Part shown: positions 16,380 through 25,582 of the stretch, one piece after another | Numbering within the stretch: position 1 is the stretch's first letter | Layout: every line of letters begins with the position of its first letter | Assembly: GCF_001484195.1 (NCBI RefSeq) | Contig: NZ_LLYW01000002.1 | Span: forward strand, 1-64,000 | DNA: 64,000 bases | Source of the DNA: Thermococcus celericrescens | GTDB taxonomy: Archaea; Methanobacteriota_B; Thermococci; Thermococcales; Thermococcaceae | Direction: 5' to 3' | Translations under genes and position numbers: made by a program | The notes under the pieces: model-generated | Seen by the model: only the letters and a program-made list of their open reading frames with translations | Databases searched by the model: none | What the model was told of the DNA's origin: nothing

Positions 16380-17789
16380 TCAGCGGTATATCCCTGAGCC
16401 TCGCATGCGCTCCACCCATCCAGACGGGGACACCCTGTCCCGGTTCACCCTTTCCGCAAGTTCCGGGAACATCTCGACATCCTTTCCAACGGCATCGACG
16501 CTGCTCCACAGGGCCCTGGTGGTTATCTCAAGGATCGGCCTCTTGACCGGGTGCTTGATCTCGCCGTTTTCGATGAGGTAGGCCTCCCTGCCGATGTACC
16601 TCTGCTGGTAACGCCTGTCGTCGATGTTCCACTCGTTGAACGAGACCATGTAAACGCCGAGCTTGATGTCCTCAATCAGCTCCTCGAATGAGTAATCCCC
16701 TGGAGCCAAGTATGTGTTGGCCATCCTTACTATCGGCTCGCGGTTGTAGTTTATCGCCCTCGCCGAGGCGTTGGAACGCTGACCGAGCTTGTAGGCATAT
16801 TCCCTGTTGGTGAGGAACTCCGTGATTATTCCGTCCTTAATAAGGTAGCGCGGCCGTGCCTTCACGCCCTCGTCGTCGTAGAGGTAGAAGCCCCAGCTGT
16901 TCGGCAGAGTCGGGTCCTCTATGACTGTAACGATCTCGCTTCCAATCCTCTCGCCGAGCATGTCCGGCTTGACGAAGCTCTCTCCAGCCTGAGCAGCTTC
17001 CCTGCCAAAAATCCTGTCCGACTCGTAGGGATGCCCCACACTCTCGTGGACGGCTATGCCGGCCACCTCTGGGCTTATGACCAGGTCAACCTTACCTTCG
17101 GGTGCCTTCTGACCTTCATAAATCAGCTTCTTGAGGGCCTGAACGTCCTTCACCGCCCAGTTCCACGGCTCGTCCCTCTCGATGAGCTCCAATCCCCCAG
17201 AGAATGCCCTCTGGACGAAGGGAGCCTGCTCCATCTGGCCGTTCTCGAAGACAACGAGGTTGTACATCACCGAGACCCTTGGAATGACGCTCTCGATGAA
17301 TGCACCATCGCTGTTGGCTATTATCTTGTGCCACACCTGATCAGAATAGCCGAGGTAGCGCATGGGCACGTTTACTCCTGTTGCCGTTACCTCCTCCTCG
17401 ACCTTCCTAAGGAGCTCCATCTTCTCCTCCGGGGAAACGTCCCTGAAGTCCTTGCGCATCTTGACCTCATAGTAGACCTCGTGGAAGTCCTCCTCGGAAA
17501 AACGAATCGGCTCATTTCTCACCTTGGAGGCCGCTTTGGCCAGCTTGACGGCCTTCTTGACGGCTTCACTCACACTCTCCTTCGTAAGGACATTGGTGCT
17601 TGCGAAGCCCATTCCTCCATCCACGAGAACCCTGATACCCATTCCCCGCTCAGCCAGAAACTCCAGCCCTTCGGGGTTGCCGTTCTTCATTGCCAGAGAA
17701 GTGCCGTTCTTCTCCTCGAACCTCGCCTCCGCGTAGGAAGCGCCGAGTTCGAGGGCCTTCTCAACCGCGAACTCTACGAGTTCATGCAT
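16380..17789 (-). CDS. tldD: TldD-family zinc metalloprotease subunit (pair 1)
   Basis: 469 aa catalytic subunit. VISPEVAGIAVHESVGHP at about residue 250 holds the zinc site His-Glu-x3-His; the third ligand of the family is a Cys far downstream, which I cannot place with certainty here. The N-terminus (VEKALELGASYAEARFEEKNG) is the shared TldD/E domain. ATG 17789 is preceded by GAGGTGATGTGC. First gene of a two-gene operon with TldE. Of the three TldD proteins in the window this one is the most divergent (HESVGHPYE rather than HEALGHLAE). Confidence 0.93.
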   Translation of the reverse strand: MHELVEFAVEKALELGASYAEARFEEKNGTSLAMKNGNPEGLEFLAERGMGIRVLVDGGMGFASTNVLTKESVSEAVKKAVKLAKAASKVRNEPIRFSEEDFHEVYYEVKMRKDFRDVSPEEKMELLRKVEEEVTATGVNVPMRYLGYSDQVWHKIIANSDGAFIESVIPRVSVMYNLVVFENGQMEQAPFVQRAFSGGLELIERDEPWNWAVKDVQALKKLIYEGQKAPEGKVDLVISPEVAGIAVHESVGHPYESDRIFGREAAQAGESFVKPDMLGERIGSEIVTVIEDPTLPNSWGFYLYDDEGVKARPRYLIKDGIITEFLTNREYAYKLGQRSNASARAINYNREPIVRMANTYLAPGDYSFEELIEDIKLGVYMVSFNEWNIDDRRYQQRYIGREAYLIENGEIKHPVKRPILEITTRALWSSVDAVGKDVEMFPELAERVNRDRVSPSGWVERMRGSGIYR

Positions 17790-17831
17790 GCACATCACCT
17801 CAGTTTACTGCATAGAATAGTGCGTCCGGAA

Positions 17832-17845
17832 GTATAAAAGTCTTT
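17832..17845 (-). promoter_or_regulatory. TATA box of tldD/tldE pair 1
   Basis: Minus-strand GAAAGACTTTTATACT, about 45 bases before the tldD ATG. The same core (GACTTTTATA) is present before pair 2. Confidence 0.6.
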
Positions 17846-17925
17846 CCGTTAAGATGGTGGTCGAAAAAAGACTTTAATCGCAGGGCTTCCAATGCCTTGT
17901 GGAGCTAAAACAAGGGAGGGTTGTG

Positions 17926-19068
17926 ATGGATTACGTTAAGCGCTTCTACCTCGCCGGGTTCTTTTACCTGGCCCTTTATACTGGCTTTTACCAGGTCTAC
18001 CTCCAGAGTTTGGGTCTGTCCAAAGGACAGATTGGCCTGCTGATGGGAATCATGCTTTTTCTCGTGGCTTTTCTCGAAGTTCCAACCGGAGTTGTGGCGG
18101 ACAAGGTTTCAAAGAAGACGAGCGTCCTGATGGCGAGGACTCTCTCCCTTCTGTTTCTTTTCCTGCTCTACTCGGCAGATTCTTTCGCTGACCTTCTTCT
18201 CGCTACCATTATAAGCGCGCTTTCAACGGCCCTTGCCACAGGCGCCGAGACTGGCTGGCTCTATGAGCTGCTGAAAGAGGACGGAAGGACAGATGAGTAT
18301 CCAAAGGCTTACGGTAGATTAAGGGCATTTGAGACAGTCGGGGGTTTTGCCGGGACCCTTGCGGGGGGTGTTATAGCGGACGTATACGGCATGAGGCTGC
18401 CCATAATCCTGAGTGCGCCCTTTATACTGGCCTCGCTCCTGGTACTCGCCACTATCCCAAAGGATACTGCGAGAAGTGGCCTTTCGTACGGTCATCACCT
18501 GCTTGAGAGCCTGAGGTTCGTCTGGAACTCCCGAGATGTCCGGTGGCTTTTTATCTACGCGAACATCATGGGTCTACCCCTGACCCTTTTTACCGCCTTC
18601 ATGCAGCTCTACTTCTACGGGTTTCTGGCGTCGGTTCTGGCGGTTTCATGGGTTATGGCACTTTACATGGCCATCAGCAGTGCCTCGTGGTATTTTGACG
18701 CGGGTGATAGCACAAGAAAACGAATCTACTCCTATGCGGGAATCGTCATTCCTCTGCTGTCGTTTCTCGCCGGGCTGAACGGCTGGCTGGGCTTTGCCAC
18801 GCTGGTTCTCGGAACCTTTATATTCTCACAGGCGTTTAAGGAGTGGCAGGGAAGGTTTCAGAGTGCAATTCCTGATGAGAAGAGGGCTACCATTGGTTCC
18901 CTCTATTCCCTCATGGCCGCGGTTGCCAACGGGGTTCTCAATGTTATCATTGGCTGGCTCTTTGATTATGTCGGGATAATGAGGGGAATCCTTCTCGCGT
19001 CGGCATTATTTTTGGGACTGGGGATTCTGGCTTTTATAAAGCAATGCAAAGGATTTACAGAACTCTGA
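17926..19068 (+). CDS. MFS transporter
   Basis: 380 aa with about ten to twelve membrane helices. FLEVPTGVVADKVSKKTSVLMA is the loop 2-3 motif, nearly identical to the same stretch of the pseudogene at 13750 (FEVPAGVVADKVSRKTSVLIG), so the two are paralogs of one MFS subgroup. ATG 17926 (MDYVKRFYLAGF) is chosen over GTG 17899 by alignment with that paralog and by the purine-rich GGGAGG before it. A TATA-like AAAAGACTTTAAT at 17866-17878 would start the transcript near 17900. Substrate unknown. Confidence 0.88.
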   Translation: MDYVKRFYLAGFFYLALYTGFYQVYLQSLGLSKGQIGLLMGIMLFLVAFLEVPTGVVADKVSKKTSVLMARTLSLLFLFLLYSADSFADLLLATIISALSTALATGAETGWLYELLKEDGRTDEYPKAYGRLRAFETVGGFAGTLAGGVIADVYGMRLPIILSAPFILASLLVLATIPKDTARSGLSYGHHLLESLRFVWNSRDVRWLFIYANIMGLPLTLFTAFMQLYFYGFLASVLAVSWVMALYMAISSASWYFDAGDSTRKRIYSYAGIVIPLLSFLAGLNGWLGFATLVLGTFIFSQAFKEWQGRFQSAIPDEKRATIGSLYSLMAAVANGVLNVIIGWLFDYVGIMRGILLASALFLGLGILAFIKQCKGFTEL

Positions 19069-19111
19069 CGTTTAAATATGGGTCGTCCATGAGCGAGAGC
19101 ATAACGCTGAT

Positions 19112-19160
19112 GTGATTTTTCTTTTGCAAACCTCCCCCTTTAGGGCGAGGAGGGGGTCAG
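19112..19160 (+). repeat. post-stop hairpin repeat, copy A
   Basis: T-rich tract ATTTTTCTTTTGC followed by CCTCCCCCTTTAGGGCGAGG and AGGGGGTCAG, 44 bases after the MFS stop and in its sense direction. It matches copies B (27333) and C (29003, opposite strand) in order and length. It may act as a transcription terminator with a 3' stem-loop, or be the right-end remnant of an IS200/IS605-type element. Confidence 0.6.
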
Positions 19161-19310
19161 GAGATAGAGCCTGAACTTCCTAAGCTAAAGGCAAAGGAAC
19201 TCAAGAGGAAGGAGATAAGTGAGGAAGAAGCCAAGGAGCTGGATAGGCTTGCTGAGAAGACATTAAAGGACGGAATTCCCCGGGAAGAATCGAAGAGGGA
19301 ACGAACTGTG
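19161..19310 (+). other. coding-like remnant without a start
   Basis: The frame starting near 19163 reads IEPELPKLKAKELKRK, then SEEEAKELDRLAEKTLKDG with no stop and a lysine/glutamate-rich, clearly protein-like composition, but there is no start codon before it and it runs into the convergent MazG gene. It looks like the tail of a small helical protein whose beginning was lost, next to repeat copy A. It could be chance. Confidence 0.3.
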
Positions 19311-19316
19311 AGGCCC

Positions 19317-19610
19317 TCAAAACTTCTCCTCGCACTCACACGGGTTCTTCCCGCAGTAGGGGCAGACCCCGGGGTACTTCTTCCTGGCCGCTTCCTCGAG
19401 GTCAATGTCGAGCAGGTTTGCCAGGCTCGCGAGCCACGCTAAAACATCGGCAAACTCTTCCTCCATGGCCTTCCGGTCGTTCTTCCTTATCGCCTCGCTC
19501 AGCTCCCCAATCTCCTCCACAAACCAGAGGAATGTTCTCTCCACTCCCCTCTTCGAGTCCTTGTGGAAGTAAATTTCCTTAATCATCTCCTGAAACTCGC
19601 GGATCTCCAT
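19317..19610 (-). CDS. MazG-like nucleotide pyrophosphohydrolase
   Basis: 97 aa, single-domain all-alpha NTP pyrophosphatase. The magnesium site EEIGELSEAIRKND...EEEFADVLAWL (ExxE then ExxD) is complete. The C-terminus adds a short Cys cluster, CPYCGKNPCECEEKF, probably a zinc knuckle, seen in archaeal versions. Such enzymes hydrolyse non-canonical or excess dNTPs. ATG 19610 follows AGGTGAGAAC. Confidence 0.9.
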   Translation of the reverse strand: MEIREFQEMIKEIYFHKDSKRGVERTFLWFVEEIGELSEAIRKNDRKAMEEEFADVLAWLASLANLLDIDLEEAARKKYPGVCPYCGKNPCECEEKF

Positions 19611-19649
19611 GTTCTCACCTGAGAAAAGGGGAAGAAAATGGCTTAAAAA

Positions 19650-20330
19650 TCACTCGCTCGCCACTTCGATGAGCTTCCTCATGTGAATCTCAACGGTGTC
19701 GAAGACCTCTGCCGGCACATCGCCGGACTTCACTATCAGCGGAAGCTCGGTGCAGCCGAGAATGACACCTTCAATGTTTTCCCGCTCTATGTAGCGGTTT
19801 ATTAGTTCAATCACCCAGTCCCTGCTGGCGAAGTTCTCGAACATCAGTTCTTCAGTGATGATTCTGTTCAGCTCGTCCATCTCCCCCTCGCTCGGCGTGG
19901 TGACCTCGAAACCGGCCTCGCGAAGGGCGTTCTTGTAGAAGTCGGCAGTCATGGTTGTCTTAGTGCCGAGGAGGAGAACCCTCTTAACGCCCCTCCTCTT
20001 CATCTCCTCTATGAGGGCGTCGATTATGCTCACCATTGGGACGTTCACGGCCGCCTGAACGTCGGGAAAGACTATGTGAGGTGTGTTGGCCGAGAGCGAT
20101 ATTATCTCCGCCCCCACCCTCTCAAGGGCTTTGGCCGCGTTGATGAGTATCTCCTTCCTCCCCTCCCAGCCGTTCGGGTTGTGAATGAACTCCTTGAAGT
20201 TTATCGAGTAGATTATGAGCTCGGGAAAGACGTAGGGCTCGAACTTTTCCCTGCTTATCTCCAGGTATTTCTTGTAGTAATAACACGTCGCCTCCGGGCT
20301 GGTTCCGCCTATTATTCCTATTTTCTTCAT
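19650..20330 (-). CDS. aspartate/glutamate racemase-family protein lacking the first catalytic Cys
   Basis: 226 aa, two-domain Asp/Glu racemase fold starting MKKIGIIGGTSPEAT. The second catalytic Cys is present in GVILGCTELPL (about residue 190), but the first, normally in a PCNTAH motif, is replaced: the sequence reads SLSANTPHIV. Some family members with one Cys (for example an E. coli enzyme with Thr at the first site) racemise in one direction or act on L-amino acids only, so activity is likely altered. The canonical enzyme is also in the window at 33802. ATG 20330 is preferred to 20339. Confidence 0.85.
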   Translation of the reverse strand: MKKIGIIGGTSPEATCYYYKKYLEISREKFEPYVFPELIIYSINFKEFIHNPNGWEGRKEILINAAKALERVGAEIISLSANTPHIVFPDVQAAVNVPMVSIIDALIEEMKRRGVKRVLLLGTKTTMTADFYKNALREAGFEVTTPSEGEMDELNRIITEELMFENFASRDWVIELINRYIERENIEGVILGCTELPLIVKSGDVPAEVFDTVEIHMRKLIEVASE

Positions 20331-20444
20331 GAGAATCACCGGAGAACATAGCGCCGGGAAGAATATGAACCTTTTGGTTTAAAACGAAAGGTTAAAGAGG
20401 GCCGGAGTTTACAAAAAATCAAAAATCTCCGGCGATTTCGAAAA

Positions 20445-21251
20445 TCATTCGTTCTTCATGTGGACGTCGAGCTGCGGGAACGGAATTTCGATGCCCTCCT
20501 TCGTGTAGAGCTCGTAGATGCCCTTGGTGAGGTCTCCCTTTACGTCCCAGTAGTCCTCCGTCTTGGCCCATGCCCTGAGCTGTAGATTGATGGAGGAATC
20601 CGCAAGGGCCGCTATTACTACGCTCGGCTCGGGATCGTCGAGAACCTTGGGATGATTCCTCATGAGATCCATTGCGAGCTTTATGGCCAGGTCAAGGTCC
20701 GTGCCGTAGGCAACGCCGATGTCCACATCGACCCTCCTCGTCGGCATTCTGGTGTAGTTCACTATTATGCTTCCCCAGATGAGCTTGTTGGATATGGTTA
20801 TCAGCCTGTTGTCCGGGGTCATCAGCTCCGTTGACATCAAGCCAATGCCGCTGACCTTTCCAACTTGGCCGGAGACCTCGACGACCTCTCCGAGGTCTAT
20901 CGGCCTAAGGGCGGCTATCCACACGCCCGCGGCGAGGTTGGTGAGCGTGTCTTGCAGACCAAAGCCCAGTATCAAGCCTATGACCGCCGAGATGCCGAGT
21001 ATTAGCGGGGATACGGAGATGCCGACGGCACCGAGCGCCACTATGATGACTATGATGTAGAGTAGTATCGCCAAGAACCTCCCCAGAAACTCAATGACGA
21101 GCGGCGAGAGCTTCGTTTTCCTCATGCTCTTCTTGAAGAGCGAGACCAGAATCTTCGCCACAATGTAACCCAGTATCAGGATTATCAGCGCCGACACCAG
21201 CTGGAACGGCGTCACCCCTATGTAGGGCAGGGGCTCATCCAGAGCCACCAT
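20445..21251 (-). CDS. mechanosensitive channel of the MscS family
   Basis: 268 aa. Three N-terminal membrane helices, with the pore helix GISAVIGLILGFGLQDTLTNLAAGVWI (about residues 85-110), a beta domain DLGEVVEVSGQVGKVSGIGLMSTELMTPDNRLITISN, and an alpha/beta C-terminal domain. Opens under membrane tension to release solutes on hypo-osmotic shock. ATG 21251 follows AGGTGATAGC. A TATA-like element lies near 21284-21294. Confidence 0.93.
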   Translation of the reverse strand: MVALDEPLPYIGVTPFQLVSALIILILGYIVAKILVSLFKKSMRKTKLSPLVIEFLGRFLAILLYIIVIIVALGAVGISVSPLILGISAVIGLILGFGLQDTLTNLAAGVWIAALRPIDLGEVVEVSGQVGKVSGIGLMSTELMTPDNRLITISNKLIWGSIIVNYTRMPTRRVDVDIGVAYGTDLDLAIKLAMDLMRNHPKVLDDPEPSVVIAALADSSINLQLRAWAKTEDYWDVKGDLTKGIYELYTKEGIEIPFPQLDVHMKNE

Positions 21252-21312
21252 GCTATCACCTCGAATAGTTTTAGAGAAAATTGGGTATTAAAGTAAAAAA
21301 GGCTTTCCTTTT

Positions 21313-22527
21313 TCACTCAAGAATCGAGATTATTTCATCCCATAGCTTCTCGGCCAGCTCGCGTTTGCCCATCCGCGGGAGCTTTTTAACCGAGCCCCTG
21401 CCCACGAGGATGACCTCGTTCTCCTCGCTTCCGAAGGCTTTGAGAGTGTTGGCCACGACGAGGTCGCTTCCGGCCCTCTCGATCTGTCTTCTTGCTGCTT
21501 CGATAAGCTCCTCCTCACTAAGGCCGGTCTCTGCCTTGAAGCCGACGAGGAAAGTTCCCGGCTGAAGCTCCTTAACGCGGTCTATTATCTTCGGCGTCGG
21601 TTCGAGCTCGAGCGTTAGCTCCCTCCCACTCTTTATCTTGGCGCTGGTCCTTTCCTTAACGCGGAAGTCGCTGACCGCGGCGGCGAGGATAACGATGTCG
21701 TAGTCCTTGGTATTTAGCTCGTCCTCTATCGCCTCAAGCATCTCCTCAACGATCTCAACCTCGATCTGGTTCTCCACGAAGCTGGGAACGCTCCCCTTTG
21801 TCCTAATCAGAGTCACCTCTGCCCCCCTGAATTCCGCCTCCTCTGCTATTGCGACGCCCATCTTCCCGCTGCTCGCGTTTGTTATGTAGCGGATCGGGTC
21901 TATGTACTCCCGCGTTGCGCCAGCCGTAACGAGAACGCGCTTTCCTTCGAGTGTCTTTGGATGGAGCTTTTTGATGACGCGGTAAACTATCTCGTCCGTT
22001 GTGGCCACCTTCGCCTTGCCCTCCTCGAATCTCGGGCCTATGAACTCAATGCCGAGCCTCTTGAGCTTCTCGATGTTCTCAACGACTATCGGGTGTTCGT
22101 ACATGGTCGAGTGCATCGCGGGGGCAATCATTATCGGTGTGTGGGCGAAGGCCGTTGTCACAACGGTTGTGACGGGTGTGTCATCGATTCCGCAGGCGAT
22201 TTTTCCTATCGTGTTGGCCGTTGCTGGGCAGACGAGGATCAGGTCAGCCTTGTTCTCGTGCTCTCCTGCAAGCTCGACGTGCTCGATGAAGCCGGTGATT
22301 TCCGTCACGACCGGGTTTCCTGTGGCGAACTCCATAGCGTAGGGGTGGATTATTTTTTGGGCGTTCTCGCTCATGACGGCGTGAACCTCAGCGCCGTGCC
22401 GTATCAGCTCCCTGGCGAGCTTGACGCACTCGACGGCGGCTATGCTCCCGGGAATCGCGAGAACGATTTTTTTGCCAACGAGCTTTCTGCTTTTCGTGGC
22501 ATGGATCAGTTTGACGTGGTGAAGCAT
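21313..22527 (-). CDS. coaBC: bifunctional phosphopantothenoylcysteine decarboxylase / phosphopantothenate-cysteine ligase
   Basis: Coenzyme A biosynthesis, 404 aa. N-terminal flavoprotein CoaC domain: VLAIPGSIAAVECVKLAREL, the catalytic His region FIEHVELAGEHENKADLILVCPATANTIGK, and APAMHSTMYEHP. From about residue 190 the CoaB domain: VLVTAGATREYIDPIRYITN, with NASSGKMG. ATG 22527 follows GGAGGTGTTTCC. Family length is about 400, so it is complete. Downstream lies the MscS gene, about 60 bases away. Confidence 0.95.
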   Translation of the reverse strand: MLHHVKLIHATKSRKLVGKKIVLAIPGSIAAVECVKLARELIRHGAEVHAVMSENAQKIIHPYAMEFATGNPVVTEITGFIEHVELAGEHENKADLILVCPATANTIGKIACGIDDTPVTTVVTTAFAHTPIMIAPAMHSTMYEHPIVVENIEKLKRLGIEFIGPRFEEGKAKVATTDEIVYRVIKKLHPKTLEGKRVLVTAGATREYIDPIRYITNASSGKMGVAIAEEAEFRGAEVTLIRTKGSVPSFVENQIEVEIVEEMLEAIEDELNTKDYDIVILAAAVSDFRVKERTSAKIKSGRELTLELEPTPKIIDRVKELQPGTFLVGFKAETGLSEEELIEAARRQIERAGSDLVVANTLKAFGSEENEVILVGRGSVKKLPRMGKRELAEKLWDEIISILE

Positions 22528-22651
22528 GGAAACACCTCCAAATAATTAAGGGGCTTGGTGGTTAAAACATTACTGGAGGATCCGCTAAACTCAGCGAGAT
22601 TCACAGGAGTGAACCACCCCTCCCCCGGAAGGAGGCGTCCCGCCCAGCGGG
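22528..22651. other. intergenic region with a short hairpin
   Basis: A 124-base gap. Near 22612-22645 CCTCCcccggaaGGAGG can pair, followed by cccgcccagcggg. This is the end of the minus-strand gene 22652 and the promoter area of coaBC. It may be a terminator; it only loosely resembles the post-stop hairpin repeat. Confidence 0.3.
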
Positions 22652-23176
22652 TTAAACGGCAGTCATCCAGTACCGTCGAACGGTATCGTTGTTTACATCC
22701 CTCCTCAGCATGATGAAAACCGCGTTTTTGGTCACGATCCTCTTGACTACTTTGGCGTCTCCTATCCTCACCCGTCCGATTGTTAGATGGGACACCGCGT
22801 CTATGAGCTCCTGGGGGGCATTGGGTTTAATTCCTATTGTTATGTCGCTCGGGTAAAATTTGCCGCTGGTATACTCAAAGAGTATCACCACAGGATACGT
22901 TCTGGACATCACTTCAACGTTAATCAGAAACGCCTCGTGGATGTACGTGTGTCCCTCTTTTGCCTCAACCACGCTTACTTCCAGGGAGGTTGGGAGGGCG
23001 ACGGTTAACCTGAGGAGGTACTCACATAACTCCTCCCTCGGAACGGATAGTCGCACCACCACACTGTGTCTTTCCTCACTATAATACACCCACTTCAACG
23101 AAACCTCACTTTCAAGTATTGTGTCCATGATAGTATTAAGGAGTTCTACTGGAACCTCAAATTCGAGCGAGAGCAT
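22652..23176 (-). CDS. hypothetical protein, 174 aa
   Basis: I do not recognise this protein. It begins MLSLEFEVPVELLNTIMDTI, alternates hydrophobic strands with polar helices, and lacks membrane segments, so a soluble alpha/beta protein is likely. Sequences such as VVVRLSVPREELCEYLLRL and KRIVTKNAVFIMLRRD suggest two similar alpha/beta halves. A TATA-like element (minus AATGATTAAAGTAC) lies near 23226-23240. It stands alone. The 207-base gap upstream (23177-23383) holds only that promoter as far as I can see. Confidence 0.65.
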   Translation of the reverse strand: MLSLEFEVPVELLNTIMDTILESEVSLKWVYYSEERHSVVVRLSVPREELCEYLLRLTVALPTSLEVSVVEAKEGHTYIHEAFLINVEVMSRTYPVVILFEYTSGKFYPSDITIGIKPNAPQELIDAVSHLTIGRVRIGDAKVVKRIVTKNAVFIMLRRDVNNDTVRRYWMTAV

Positions 23177-23383
23177 GCCCGAACCCCCATTGACTTTAAC
23201 GTAGGGTTCTGTTCAGAAGTTAGTACTTTAATCATTTATTAAGTTATTGGATATCCTTCCCGGGGCAGTGGTGGTCAGGGCAGGACTGCAATGTTATACT
23301 GAACCCACTCCGCCACCTCGGAGTTTTGAAGTTCACAGTCCAAAAAATTGAGGCACCCAATAAGAATGCAATACTGGGACATA

Positions 23384-23761
<378 letters not shown>

Positions 23762-23765
23762 TCAA

Positions 23766-24137
23766 TCACCTCCGGGCCAGCAGGAAGCCCGCGAATACTA
23801 GAGTGATGGTTATTATAACGTTTGCCGCGATGTTGAGGCCCGCTATAAGGTACTCCCTCTCACGGAGGAGCGAGAACGTCTCATACGAGAACGTGGAGAA
23901 CGTACTCAGAGCACCGCAGAAGCCCGTCCCGAAGAACGCCCTCCAGTCGGCGGGGACGTCTATGCCCCAGAAGAGCAGGCCGTAGAGGTAGCCGAGGATT
24001 AGGCTGGCTATGCTGTTGACCATGAGCGTTCCAACGGGAAACTCCCTGTAAACTGGCAGGATTCCCGAGATGTAGAACCTCGCCAGCGCACCGAGTGCAC
24101 CGCCGAGTGCTATCGCCACCGCTATCCTGCCGTTCAT
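23766..24137 (-). CDS. crcB: fluoride ion channel CrcB/Fluc
   Basis: 123 aa, four membrane helices. GGALGALARFYISG, then VPVGTL-like FPVGTLMVNSIASLILGYLYG and the conserved TGFCGALSTFSTFSYE carry the Gly/Asn/Thr/Phe residues that line the dual-topology fluoride pore. A single crcB gene is present, so it forms a homodimer. ATG 24137 follows GGTGATGGA. No fluoride riboswitch could be made out upstream. Confidence 0.95.
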   Translation of the reverse strand: MNGRIAVAIALGGALGALARFYISGILPVYREFPVGTLMVNSIASLILGYLYGLLFWGIDVPADWRAFFGTGFCGALSTFSTFSYETFSLLREREYLIAGLNIAANVIITITLVFAGFLLARR

Positions 24138-24170
24138 TCCATCACCGCCAAACCATGTGCAGGGCCTCTT

Positions 24171-24596
24171 TTAATCCTTGTCCCCGAAGGCCATGTAGTA
24201 GTGAATCAGCTCCTCAACTTTCGAAAAGTCCCTTTCCTCCTTTCCGAGTACCTTTCTCAGCATCTTGTTCTCCGCGATCATTCCGGAGAGCTGGATTCCG
24301 AGGTTCTGGTTGTCGAGCGCTATATAATAGGAGCGGAACTTCAGGGGCGACCACTTCCCTTCAAGCCCGTACAGCTCCTTTTCGAGAGCATCTACCTCCT
24401 TCTCAAGCTTTTCAAAGGCCTCCTCGTCGGCGTCAACTTCATCATCCACGTAGCCATGGAGGAGTATTATCCTTATGGCCTCCTCCAGCCTGAAGCCGTA
24501 GCGCTCGCACAGTTCCTCTATCCCTTCGAGGGTCTCATCTGGAACCCTGAAAGTAACCCTCCGCCAGCCTCTCCGCGGCTTAACGGTTATTTTCAT
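24171..24596 (-). CDS. ribbon-helix-helix-like protein with C-terminal coiled coil
   Basis: 141 aa of unknown function. The N-terminus (WRRVTFRVPDETLEGIEELCERYGFRLEEAIRIILLHGY, about residues 8-45) has the strand-helix-helix pattern of RHH DNA-binding domains, followed by an acidic heptad-rich coiled coil (EEAFEKLEKEVDALEKELYGLE). ATG 24596, with GGAGG eight bases before it, lies inside the end of the upstream coiled-coil gene (17-base overlap). A regulatory pair is possible. Confidence 0.7.
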   Translation of the reverse strand: MKITVKPRRGWRRVTFRVPDETLEGIEELCERYGFRLEEAIRIILLHGYVDDEVDADEEAFEKLEKEVDALEKELYGLEGKWSPLKFRSYYIALDNQNLGIQLSGMIAENKMLRKVLGKEERDFSKVEELIHYYMAFGDKD

Positions 24597-24894
24597 TATT
24601 TTTCTCCTCCAGCTCTTTTCTAAGTCTCTTGTTCTCCTCGCTGAGTTCCTTCCCAAAGGCCATCAAAAACTCCTTGTCGCGTTTTGCCTTCTCCTCAAAC
24701 TCGAGCAGCTCGCGATAGTTCTGCCTCATCTCGTTGAGCCTCTTCTCGACCTTCTCCCTCTGCTCGACGAGAAAACGCAGCTTTAGAACTCTCAAAGTTC
24801 TCTCAAGCCCCTTCAAATCCCGAAACCTCTCCTCTATCTCGCGTTTGTTCTTCCTTATCCTGACCAGCTCGTCGTTTGTAACCTCTATCTCCAC
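24580..24894 (-). CDS. coiled-coil protein, 104 aa
   Basis: Almost entirely charged helix: REIEERFRDLKGLERTL, VEQREKVEKRLNEMRQNY, ELSEENKRLRKELEEKN. No domain recognised. GTG start at 24894 is preceded by GGAGGGG. It overlaps the RHH-like gene, and the two coiled coils may pair with each other (inference). Confidence 0.7.
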   Translation of the reverse strand: MEIEVTNDELVRIRKNKREIEERFRDLKGLERTLRVLKLRFLVEQREKVEKRLNEMRQNYRELLEFEEKAKRDKEFLMAFGKELSEENKRLRKELEEKNNENNR

Positions 24895-24958
24895 GGAAAG
24901 CCCCTCCTGCTTTTTTTGTTCCCTGTTTTTCTAACCGTTACTCCCGTTTCAAGACCCT

Positions 24959-25573
24959 TCAGGCTTCTATCGCCAGGGGCAGTGATGATATTTCCTCCCT
25001 CGTTGGCTTCTCCTTGGCACGGTAGTCGAACTTGTCGATGAACGAGCCGAGCCGCTCCCTGAGAACCCGCAGCTTTTCCAGCTGGACAGTCTTAAGTCTC
25101 TCCGCTGTCTCCGGATTCGTCCGCCGAAGGATTGACAGCAGCATCTCGTAGTGTCTCCTGCAGAGCACTGATCCCGATTTCTCGTACTCTGGAAGGAGCT
25201 CCCCGATTCTCTCCGCAAGCGCCTCCACTGTATTGGTCTCCTTCTCTTCCATCAGCCTGCAGAGGAAGCATTCTCCCTCCTCGGGAATCCGACCCCTTTC
25301 CAGTGAGGACACATAGGACGAGAGCATGCGCTCGTAGATAATGGCCACTCCCAGAGGCCCGAGTAGGGGGTCGGAGTAGGCCTCCCGGAGGGTCTTCCAT
25401 GCATGATAGGTGCAGAGGCCCAGGCTCTCCTTGAACTTCTCCTGCACATATGGGTCGTTCACATGCTCGTAGAGGATCGTCTCTATCTCGGACTCCTCGT
25501 ATTTACGGAGTATCCTGCAGACGGGACAGCCGTCCCCCATTGCATCCCGGAGGTACATGCCTATCAGGTCCAT
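24959..25573 (-). CDS. Cys-rich helical protein (DUF6062-like)
   Basis: 204 aa, soluble. It has four Cys/His clusters: CPVCRIL near residue 16, LCTYHAW near 53, CFLCRLMEE near 100 and LCRRHYEMLL near 138. This CxxC + CxxH pattern, twice repeated, matches the DUF6062 family and suggests two metal or cofactor sites. ATG 25573 is used over GTG 25582. It begins ten bases after the stop of the terpenoid-toroid gene and is probably co-transcribed with it. Confidence 0.75.
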   Translation of the reverse strand: MDLIGMYLRDAMGDGCPVCRILRKYEESEIETILYEHVNDPYVQEKFKESLGLCTYHAWKTLREAYSDPLLGPLGVAIIYERMLSSYVSSLERGRIPEEGECFLCRLMEEKETNTVEALAERIGELLPEYEKSGSVLCRRHYEMLLSILRRTNPETAERLKTVQLEKLRVLRERLGSFIDKFDYRAKEKPTREEISSLPLAIEA

Positions 25574-25582
25574 TCGCACCAC

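Noticed and set aside
15117..16397. A 426-codon plus-strand frame opposite tldE pair 1
   Set aside because: Shadow of the TldE gene, no domain or ribosome binding site.
24137..24170. A possible fluoride riboswitch before crcB
   Set aside because: GGCGGTGATGGA resembles part of the motif but is simply the ribosome binding site next to the ATG; the pseudoknot cannot be formed.
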